DNA from: Acidobacteriota bacterium | Lineage (GTDB): Bacteria > Acidobacteriota > Blastocatellia > Pyrinomonadales > Pyrinomonadaceae | Assembly: GCA_019639175.1 (NCBI GenBank) | Contig: JAHBSK010000001.1 | Coordinates: forward strand, 372,001-436,000 | Direction of reading: 5' to 3' | Length of the DNA stretch: 64,000 nt | Made by a program: the position numbers and the translations under genes | In this document: in pieces, positions 28,360-35,777 of the stretch | How positions within the stretch are numbered: position 1 is the stretch's first letter | Layout: every line of letters starts with the position of its first letter | Notes under the pieces: generated by a model | Database searches by the model: none | Told to the model about the DNA's origin: nothing | Seen by the model: the letters and a program-made list of their open reading frames with translations, nothing else

Positions 28360-28363
28360 GGTT

Positions 28364-28738
28364 ATGAATGAGCCGATTTTTTCTTACGATGAAATGAGCG
28401 ACACGATGTTCATTTCGTTTGAACCGGCAAAAGAGGGAACCGGGATCGAATTGAATGAGCAAATACTTTTGCGTGTTGACGAAGACAGGCGATGTGCGGT
28501 CGGCCTGACGTTGTTCAATTATTCAGTGCTTGCGCAGCCGACAGAGATCGGCCATCGAAGCCTGCCTCTGACCGGGCTCGATGATCTGCCTGCTGAGACC
28601 AGAGAGATGGTCATAGAAATACTGCATGGTTCGGAGGTAGGCGAGATACTCTCGTTTTCCGCATACACGCCTTCTGTGGTGGAGACGATACCTATTACCT
28701 CATTGCAGGATTCGGTTCTGGAAAGAAGAGCGGCATAA
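28364..28738 (+). CDS. DUF2283 domain protein, possible antitoxin
   Basis: The 124-residue protein has a DUF2283 core at about residues 5-60 (FSYDEMSDTMFISFEP, then LLRVDEDRRCAVGLTLFNYS), followed by a C-terminal extension. A clear GGTGAGG ribosome binding site precedes the ATG. Together with the 28045 gene it forms a two-gene cassette between sdhC and sdhA, 8 bases before the sdhA start. Its role as antitoxin is inferred from the arrangement only. Confidence 0.7.
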   Translation: MNEPIFSYDEMSDTMFISFEPAKEGTGIELNEQILLRVDEDRRCAVGLTLFNYSVLAQPTEIGHRSLPLTGLDDLPAETREMVIEILHGSEVGEILSFSAYTPSVVETIPITSLQDSVLERRAA

Positions 28739-28746
28739 AACAAAAG

Positions 28747-30525
28747 ATGACAAAAGGATTAAAAATAGCAATTGTCGGCGGCGGGCTTGCCGGTTTGGCG
28801 GCGGCGATGAAAATAGCCGAGGCGGGACACGATGTGGACCTTATCTCGGTCGTGCCTGTAAAGCGGTCGCATTCGGTATGCGCTCAGGGCGGCATTAACG
28901 GAGCCGTTAATACAAAAGGCGAGGGCGATTCGCCCGCCAAACACCTTGACGACACCGCTTACGGCGGCGATTTTTTGGCGAACCAGCCGCCGGTCAAACG
29001 CATGTGCGACATGGCTCCGGATATCATAAATCTCTTTGACCGCATGGGCGTGCCGTTCTCACGGACAAAGGAAGGCCTGATGGATTTTCGCCGCTTTGGC
29101 GGAACGCTTCACCACCGCACGGCGTTTGCCGGAGCTTCGACCGGGCAACAGCTTCTTTACGCGCTGGACGAACAGGTTCGCAAATACGAGGTCGGCGGAA
29201 AGGTAACAAAATATGAGGGCTGGGAGATGCTCTCGCTGGTGCTGGACGATCATCAGGTGTGCCGTGGCCTGATAGCGATGGATCTGCAAACGCTTGAGTT
29301 GAGGTCATTTAAAGCCGATGCCGTCATCATGGCTACGGGCGGGCCGGGCCTGATCTTCGGCAAATCGACCAACTCGATGACATGCACGGGTTCGGCCGCG
29401 TCGGCGGCGTATCAGCAGGGAGCACGCTATGCTAACGGCGAGTTCATACAGGTGCATCCGACGTCGATACCCGGCGAGGACAAACTGCGTCTGATGTCAG
29501 AATCCGCCCGCGGTGAAGGCGGACGTGTATGGGTACCCAGAACGGACGGCGACACACGCGATCCGAAGGACATTCCCGAATCGGAACGGTGGTATTTTCT
29601 TGAGGAAAAATATCCGGCATACGGAAATCTTGTTCCGCGCGACATCGCCACCAGAGAGATCTTTCAGGTCTGTATCGAAGGCCACGGAGTTGCGGGTGAA
29701 AATCAGGTCTATCTCGACCTGACCCACATTGACGCCGAGACGCTGACGCGAAAGCTCGGCGCGATCCTTGAGATATATGAGATGTTCGTCGGTGACGATC
29801 CGCGACATGTTCCGATGCGCATCTTTCCCGGAGTTCATTATTCGATGGGCGGCCTGTGGGTCGATTTTGAACAGCGCACAAATATTCCAGGGCTTTTTGC
29901 TGCCGGTGAGTGTGATTATTCGATCCACGGAGCGAATCGCCTCGGAGCAAATTCTCTTGTTTCATGTGTTTACGGCGGATTTATTGCCGCTCCGTCAGCC
30001 ATTGATTACGCAAAGAACGTCGAACGCGGCGAGACGGAGACCAACGGCATACACGACGCGGAACTTCGCAAACAAGCGGAAATAAATGAGAGCATAATTA
30101 ACAGCGAGGGCGGCGAGAATCAGTACAAACTTCACGATGAGCTTGGTAAATGGATGACCGATAACGTGACGGTCGTCCGCTACAACGACCGGCTCAAGGC
30201 GACGGACGAAAAGATCCTCGAATTGCAGGAGCGTTTCCAGAATATCTCGATCAACGATTCGAACCTGTGGGCGACGCAGGCCGTTCCGCATGCACGTCAG
30301 CTATGGAACATGCTCCAGCTTGCCCGTGTGATAACGCTCGGTGCGCTAAACCGCGATGAATCGCGCGGAGCGCACTACAAACCGGATTTTCCTGATCGTG
30401 ATGATGAGAATTTCCTCAAGACGACCATTGCGGAATACTCTGCCGAATCTCCGATCCTGTCGTACGAACCGGTCGATATATCGCTGGTCGAACCGAGGAA
30501 GCGTGATTATTCGAGCAAGCACTAA
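28747..30525 (+). CDS. sdhA: succinate dehydrogenase flavoprotein subunit
   Basis: The 592-residue catalytic subunit oxidises succinate to fumarate. It has the FAD-binding GGGLAGLAAAMK, the covalent-FAD histidine in RSHSVCAQGGINGA, the active-site HHRTAFAGASTGQQ and HPTSIPG, the substrate-binding arginines in LRLMSESARGEGG and the later GVHYSMGGLWVD, and the FAD-binding AAGECDYSIHGANRLGANSL. The layout matches the type B (non-proteobacterial) enzyme. It is separated from both sdhC and sdhB by inserted small gene pairs. Confidence 0.96.
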   Translation: MTKGLKIAIVGGGLAGLAAAMKIAEAGHDVDLISVVPVKRSHSVCAQGGINGAVNTKGEGDSPAKHLDDTAYGGDFLANQPPVKRMCDMAPDIINLFDRMGVPFSRTKEGLMDFRRFGGTLHHRTAFAGASTGQQLLYALDEQVRKYEVGGKVTKYEGWEMLSLVLDDHQVCRGLIAMDLQTLELRSFKADAVIMATGGPGLIFGKSTNSMTCTGSAASAAYQQGARYANGEFIQVHPTSIPGEDKLRLMSESARGEGGRVWVPRTDGDTRDPKDIPESERWYFLEEKYPAYGNLVPRDIATREIFQVCIEGHGVAGENQVYLDLTHIDAETLTRKLGAILEIYEMFVGDDPRHVPMRIFPGVHYSMGGLWVDFEQRTNIPGLFAAGECDYSIHGANRLGANSLVSCVYGGFIAAPSAIDYAKNVERGETETNGIHDAELRKQAEINESIINSEGGENQYKLHDELGKWMTDNVTVVRYNDRLKATDEKILELQERFQNISINDSNLWATQAVPHARQLWNMLQLARVITLGALNRDESRGAHYKPDFPDRDDENFLKTTIAEYSAESPILSYEPVDISLVEPRKRDYSSKH

Positions 30526-30608
30526 TGCAATTAGAGGAATTTACTTTGACGACGCAATTATGTATTTCCCAGCCGTCAGTAAGATTTAATGGTAAAATAC
30601 TCGTTATT

Positions 30609-30851
30609 ATGCAGACTTTAGAAGCAATAATAGAAACAAGTGGTACGGTCAAACTTTTGGCTGAGCTGAAAGTTTCCAAACGCAGCAGAGCTTTGGTCAC
30701 TATTTTGGATGAAGATCCCAAAGATGTGTCTAAAGATGCAAAAAAAAGCCGACTCATTACAGCATTTAAGAAGGCCAGCAAGGCTGGAGCTTTTAAGAAC
30801 ATTGATAACCCTGTTGAGTGGCAGAGGAAACTTAGAAATGAGTGGGACTAA
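30609..30851 (+). CDS. VapB-like antitoxin
   Basis: The 80-residue protein begins MQTLEAIIETSGTVKLLAEL and has a beta-hairpin-like N-terminus of the kind in AbrB/Phd-type antitoxins. A basic C-terminal part follows (FKKASKAGAFKNIDNPVEWQRKLRNEWD). It overlaps the PIN gene by 14 bases, a standard TA arrangement. It begins 84 bases after sdhA. No strong Shine-Dalgarno precedes it, so translation may depend on coupling. Confidence 0.65.
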   Translation: MQTLEAIIETSGTVKLLAELKVSKRSRALVTILDEDPKDVSKDAKKSRLITAFKKASKAGAFKNIDNPVEWQRKLRNEWD

Positions 30852-31233
30852 AGCACTTCTCGACAGTAATTCGATCATTTATATATCGAAAGGTTTGATC
30901 GACGCAGAAGAATTACTGGCGGATAAAGAAGAAAATTATGTTTCGATAATTACTTACATTGAAGTATATGCTTATGATTTTGCTGATTTTTCTGAGAAAG
31001 ATGCCATAGATGAGATATTTAAGAATCTTGAGATCGTTGAATTAGACAGAACCATTGCCGAGCAAACAATTGAGTACAGAAAGAATGCTGTTAAGAAGAT
31101 AAAACTGCCGGATGCGGCCATTCTTGCCACCGCTAAGGTCATCGGTGCTGATCTGATAACTAATAATCTTTCGGATTTTGAGAACATCGATGATTCCATA
31201 ACCTTAACAGGAATTGATACATTCAAGGTTTAA
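30838..31233 (+). CDS. vapC: PIN-domain ribonuclease toxin (VapC-like)
   Basis: The 131-residue PIN domain is full length. It opens LLDSNSIIYISKG with the first metal Asp, has the second acidic position in ITYIEVYAYDF, and ends with KLPDAAILATAKVIGADLITNNLSDFENI, which carries the third and fourth acidic residues. VapC toxins cleave tRNA or rRNA. Its antitoxin gene overlaps its start. It ends 14 bases before sdhB, so the pair sits tightly between sdhA and sdhB. Confidence 0.85.
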   Translation: MSGTKALLDSNSIIYISKGLIDAEELLADKEENYVSIITYIEVYAYDFADFSEKDAIDEIFKNLEIVELDRTIAEQTIEYRKNAVKKIKLPDAAILATAKVIGADLITNNLSDFENIDDSITLTGIDTFKV

Positions 31234-31247
31234 TTAATACATCACTA

Positions 31248-32048
31248 ATGAGCACAAACGGACACATAGAAAAGAAAAGACTGGAGAATCCGCCGAAGAC
31301 ATTCAAGCTGAAGATACAGCGGCGGGCAAATGAGGATGCTCCGGCGGTTTGGGAGACGTTCGAGCTGCCGTATCGGCGTAATCTGAACGTTATATCGGCT
31401 TTGATGGACGTCAGGAAAGATCCGGTCACTGTCGATGGAAAGCAGACCACGCCGCCCGTTTGGGACATGTCATGTCTTGAGCAGGTTTGCGGTATCTGCA
31501 CGATGGTGATCGACGGCCGCGTTCGACAGTCGTGTTCGGCGCTGATCGACGACCTGCTGCTGGCTTCCGGCAGCGACACCATCTCTCTGCAGCCGATGTC
31601 GAAATTTCCAAATGTCCGCGACCTAAAGGTTGACCGCACAAAGATGTTCGATCATCTCAAGCAGGTTCATGCCTGGGTAGAACTTGACGGCAGCTACGAC
31701 CTTGGGCCGGGGCCGCATATCACGAACGAAGTGGCGCAGGAGCGTTATGCGTATTCGAGATGCATGACGTGCGGCTGTTGTCTGGAGGCTTGTCCGCAAT
31801 ACGGCGATGACAATTACATCGGCCCGCAGGCGATAGCTCAGGCAAGGCTGTTCAACATGCATCCCACAGGCAAAACGACCATCGACGAACGCCTGACCGG
31901 GCTGATGGGCGATGACGGTATTACGAATTGCGGCAACGCTCAAAACTGCCTTGAGGTGTGCCCAATGTCGATACCGCTGCCAAAGGCCATCTATGAAACG
32001 AACCGTGACATCACCGTTAACGCGCTGTTCGGCTGGCTGTCAAAATAG
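31248..32048 (+). CDS. sdhB: succinate dehydrogenase iron-sulfur subunit
   Basis: The 266-residue protein carries electrons from SdhA to SdhC. The plant-type [2Fe-2S] cysteines are in CLEQVCGICTMVI and its downstream QSC. The [4Fe-4S] and [3Fe-4S] sets are in CMTCGCCLEACP and CGNAQNCLEVCP. Length and order fit SdhB of the type B enzyme. It closes the sdh operon and is followed by a terminator. Confidence 0.95.
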   Translation: MSTNGHIEKKRLENPPKTFKLKIQRRANEDAPAVWETFELPYRRNLNVISALMDVRKDPVTVDGKQTTPPVWDMSCLEQVCGICTMVIDGRVRQSCSALIDDLLLASGSDTISLQPMSKFPNVRDLKVDRTKMFDHLKQVHAWVELDGSYDLGPGPHITNEVAQERYAYSRCMTCGCCLEACPQYGDDNYIGPQAIAQARLFNMHPTGKTTIDERLTGLMGDDGITNCGNAQNCLEVCPMSIPLPKAIYETNRDITVNALFGWLSK

Positions 32049-32069
32049 ATCTAAAGCAAGTGAAATAAA

Positions 32070-32106
32070 AAGGGCCGCTCAGTTATTTATTGAGCGGCTT
32101 TTTATT
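32070..32106. terminator. bidirectional terminator between sdhB and the GGDEF-EAL gene
   Basis: GCCGCTCA (32074-32081) pairs with TGAGCGGC (32091-32098), with a T-run on the right and a run of A (T on the minus strand) on the left, so it serves both converging genes. Confidence 0.88.
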
Positions 32107-34636
32107 GTATTGCAGGTATTTCTGAGATATGTATCGACTGGGAACTTATGTGCGGCAGCCGGTCTTCGGCGGCGAGAAATTCCAGCAAATCGTCTTTGCC
32201 CATCGGCGGTGCCAGGTGATATCCCTGTCCGCGGTCACATGAGAGTTCCTTTAACGCCGTCAGTTGCCTCTCGTTCTCAATGCCTTCGGCTGTTACAGCC
32301 AGGCCGAGGTTCCTTGCCAGCGAAATGATGGTTCTTACTATCTCCTGATTTGGCCCTTCCGTTTCCATCGCGGTGACGAAAGAGCGATCCACCTTGAGAT
32401 TGGAGATCGGCAGGGTGACAAGGTAGCCGAGATTGGAGTAACCGGTGCCAAAATCGTCAACGTCTATCTCAATGTCATGCGAGCGCAGATGGTGGAGCAT
32501 TTCCACTGCCCTTTCCTGATGTTCCAGAAAGACGGATTCCGTGATTTCCAGCCGCAGGCGGTTGGACGGAAAACCTGTTTCCTCAAGAACGTTCAGAAGC
32601 CTTTTGACCAGTCCGCGAGAAACGAACTGGCGGCAGGAAAGATTTATGCTGAGTTTGATCGGCGGGCCGTCATCCGTTCGGAAAACGCCGCCAAGCTCAG
32701 TACACGACCGGCGAAGCACCTGTTCGCACAGGCTGTCGATCCATCCGATCTCTTCCGCAAGGCGTACAAAGCGATGCGGGGCGATCTCGCCCAGATCAGG
32801 ATGATGCCAACGGGCCAGTGCTTCAAGTCCCGTCACCGTGTGGTCGTCAAGCGAGAATATCGGCTGATACTCGACGTATATTTCCTCTTTCTTGATGGCA
32901 CGGCGAAGGTCGGTCTCCAGCCTTAGCGTTTCGCGTGCCTCGGCGTGCATGTTTTCGTCAAAGACCTCGTGACGTGCCTTGCCTGAACGCTTTGCGTGAT
33001 ACATTGCCGTATCAGCGTCACGCATCATTTCTTCCGCCCTGAGATGTTTTTCCGAGGCATTGAGGATGCCGATACTGGCCGAGCTGTAGATGATATTCCC
33101 CCGTATCTCGAACGGCAGGTCAAAGCTCTGCTGAATCCGTTCGGCTATCTGAGTTATTTCGTCCAGACAATGTTCTCCTTCGACGAGAATGACGAACTCA
33201 TCGCCGCCGAGCCTGGCGACCATATCATTCGGACGCATACACGCCTTCAGACGTTCCGCTATTCTGACCAAAAGCTGATCTCCGACCAGGTGCCCGAGGC
33301 TGTCGTTCACGAACTTGAACCGGTCAAGGTCGATGAACAGCACGCTGACATCATGGTCCTTCAATTTTACCTTTCGATTGAGAGCGTCAGCCAGCCTTCC
33401 CATAAAATGGGAGCGGTTGGGCAAGCCGGTCAGCGAATCGTGGCTGGCTTCGTGCTGGAGCCTTTCCTCGGCGAGTTTTCTGTCGGTTATATCCTGTATC
33501 TGAAAGATCAGGTCGGAAGTTTTGCCGCTGCCCGGCGTTGTTGAAGAAACGCTCCATGAGGTCCAGACGGTTCGCCCGGAGCTATGGATATAACGCTGCT
33601 CCATTTCATGGCTCATTTTCCGGCCTTCGAGGATGTCTTCCAGCCGGGACATTGTTGGTTTGACGTCTTCCGGAAACATCACATCCATTATGAACATTTC
33701 CTTTAGCTCTTCAGGCAGATAACCCAGAATGCCGCAAAGCGAACGGTTGACCTTTAACCATCTGCCATCGGGCGAAACGAGGGCGATGCCGATGGGAGCA
33801 TAAGTAAACGCGCTTCTAAATCTTTGCTCTGATTCCGCCAGAGCTACCGAACCGGCCTCGATCTCACGGGCGTACTTTGCCGACCGGTCTGCCTCGGCCA
33901 CTGACATTTCCACATTCCTGAGGTACATCCGGTATGTCATAAAGACAAAAAAGATCAGAGGAATAGCCGCCAGAATAATGCCCCAGCCCATATGATCGAT
34001 CAGTTGGACCAAAGCTCCGGCCCCAATGGCTCCGACAAAATACGTGATGAATGTCCACAAATACCGTGTTTTCCATATTTCAGACAGAGGCTCACCCGAA
34101 CTGATCGAATCATGAATGGAAGCTAGTGCGGTATTGACGGCAAACTGCGTAATCGCCATAACCGAAAGCGCGATCAAAAGATCATCCAGATTTCCGCCAG
34201 TTCCGCGAAGCTGCTCAGGCGAATAAAGCCCCGCAAGCCTTAGCATCATCACGACCAGCGTTGTCGATATGGCCATCGCGGCGGCATTGAACAAAATAGT
34301 TAGGCGGCGGCTGCAAAAGCGAAGCGATGACAAAAAAGCCTCGCCTGCGGCAAGAGCAATGGCCGCTTCGCCGCCGTACAAGAGCAGTGTCAGGAAAATA
34401 AGGCTGTCTGATACCGCGACGTGTGATTTCAGCCTGGGTATCTTTATTGAGATACGTGAGCCAAGCCCAAGCGTACAAACCAGAATTATGGCAAAGAGGG
34501 TGTCGAGCTTTGCGTAGGGCAGGTCAATGAGGGCGATAGACAGACAAATACCGCCCGCCGCCACCACCACGAACATAAATCGTGTGGTCAGGTGTGTGCG
34601 GTTTTCCTCGGACAGGATTGTTTTGTTTGTTGACAT
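32102..34636 (-). CDS. membrane GGDEF-EAL protein with PAS domain
   Basis: The 844-residue protein starts with about eight transmembrane helices (about residues 20-265) and a PAS domain (about 275-400). A GGDEF domain follows with intact LGGDEF and an RxxD (RPND) inhibition site five residues before it. The EAL domain keeps EALARW, the LSINLS Asn, the DDFGTGYSNL pair and ATAEGIE. Both cyclic di-GMP synthesis and degradation look possible; which dominates cannot be told. ATG at 34636 (MSTNKTIL) is preferred over an upstream TTG. Confidence 0.9.
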   Translation of the reverse strand: MSTNKTILSEENRTHLTTRFMFVVVAAGGICLSIALIDLPYAKLDTLFAIILVCTLGLGSRISIKIPRLKSHVAVSDSLIFLTLLLYGGEAAIALAAGEAFLSSLRFCSRRLTILFNAAAMAISTTLVVMMLRLAGLYSPEQLRGTGGNLDDLLIALSVMAITQFAVNTALASIHDSISSGEPLSEIWKTRYLWTFITYFVGAIGAGALVQLIDHMGWGIILAAIPLIFFVFMTYRMYLRNVEMSVAEADRSAKYAREIEAGSVALAESEQRFRSAFTYAPIGIALVSPDGRWLKVNRSLCGILGYLPEELKEMFIMDVMFPEDVKPTMSRLEDILEGRKMSHEMEQRYIHSSGRTVWTSWSVSSTTPGSGKTSDLIFQIQDITDRKLAEERLQHEASHDSLTGLPNRSHFMGRLADALNRKVKLKDHDVSVLFIDLDRFKFVNDSLGHLVGDQLLVRIAERLKACMRPNDMVARLGGDEFVILVEGEHCLDEITQIAERIQQSFDLPFEIRGNIIYSSASIGILNASEKHLRAEEMMRDADTAMYHAKRSGKARHEVFDENMHAEARETLRLETDLRRAIKKEEIYVEYQPIFSLDDHTVTGLEALARWHHPDLGEIAPHRFVRLAEEIGWIDSLCEQVLRRSCTELGGVFRTDDGPPIKLSINLSCRQFVSRGLVKRLLNVLEETGFPSNRLRLEITESVFLEHQERAVEMLHHLRSHDIEIDVDDFGTGYSNLGYLVTLPISNLKVDRSFVTAMETEGPNQEIVRTIISLARNLGLAVTAEGIENERQLTALKELSCDRGQGYHLAPPMGKDDLLEFLAAEDRLPHISSQSIHISEIPAIQ

Positions 34637-34808
34637 CTGTCCTGACAATTTGAACCGGCTGAACAAACTCAGGATCAGGGGAGCGATCTTTTAATAGTCT
34701 GTGGAATGAGGGAGGAATGAAATGTGACCACGACCGAACAGCCTAGTCCTCCTCTATTATCTTATTTTTCACCCTATCAAGTCCAGTATTTATATTATTT
34801 GCCAACAT

Positions 34809-35717
34809 TTATATAAAGACCGTCCTGCATGAGCCGGTATGCTGAAAACCGGCTTTTTCAAAGCAGCGATGAGCATGAGGCATTGACGCATTGCTCAAAA
34901 GGCATACCGTTGATGCTCGTTCCAGAAGATGCAGACACATCTTTGCCAAACAGGACGAAGCAATGCCTTTTCCCCGGTGTTCGCGTGCCACATAGACGCC
35001 TTCCAGATAAATGACCTCCGGTGTTTCCGCTATAATGTCCGCTTTGAAGACAAGCCTGCCGTCCTCAAAGACCACAAAGGTTCGGCCCTGTTCGATGCGG
35101 CGAAGAACGCGGCGGAGAAAGCCCTGCCGGTCACGGCTCATCGGATTGATCCCGCTTTCGATGAACGCCACCTCGGCATGAGCACATGCGATCTGGTCAA
35201 GTTCGTCCGGGGCGGCGGGCCGCAGGTCCCATTTACACTCCTGAACAGGGAACGGAAAGCTCGTTTCAAATAAAAGCTCATCGGCAACCATCCTTGGCGG
35301 CAATGCTCCGTTGCCATAATAGGCAAAGAATGTATCCGCATCGTCGTCCGAGGACATGATCAGGTTTATCGGCGTTGCCGACGAGCGTGACTTAAAGGCA
35401 AGCGCCCTGAGCGAACGATCGGATCGGGCCTCGACCAGCGTTGAATGGCCGATCAGGGCGACCGCCTCAAGGCTGCCTGTTCTGTCCCGATAGCCGTAAA
35501 AGATGCCTCGGTTAAGTTCGCTTTCGATCCCGTTGTCCGTTATCAGGCTCGCCATCGCGACCGTGTGTACCGGCCTTTCATTGAGAAAATTCATCACCTC
35601 TTCGGTGTCGGATGATCCGAGTTTGACCACCGGGGTGAGATCCGGGACCGGCACAATGAACGGCACGGGCCGGAATTCACTGACGGGCGGACGCATTTTG
35701 AGTGAGGTTGACAGCAT
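34809..35717 (-). CDS. GNAT family N-acetyltransferase with N-terminal extra domain
   Basis: The 302-residue protein has a C-terminal GNAT domain (about residues 165-300) with the acetyl-CoA pyrophosphate-binding EHRGKGIASSCL. The N-terminal about 160 residues form a second, GNAT-like or DUF4081-like domain without that motif. The substrate is unknown. It is transcribed alone between the GGDEF-EAL gene and the subtilase gene. Confidence 0.8.
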   Translation of the reverse strand: MLSTSLKMRPPVSEFRPVPFIVPVPDLTPVVKLGSSDTEEVMNFLNERPVHTVAMASLITDNGIESELNRGIFYGYRDRTGSLEAVALIGHSTLVEARSDRSLRALAFKSRSSATPINLIMSSDDDADTFFAYYGNGALPPRMVADELLFETSFPFPVQECKWDLRPAAPDELDQIACAHAEVAFIESGINPMSRDRQGFLRRVLRRIEQGRTFVVFEDGRLVFKADIIAETPEVIYLEGVYVAREHRGKGIASSCLAKMCLHLLERASTVCLLSNASMPHAHRCFEKAGFQHTGSCRTVFI

Positions 35718-35777
35718 TTTTCACCTTCCTATCTTTGCATTCAGATAAAAATAGAATGATCCTTTACGGTCATCGCA

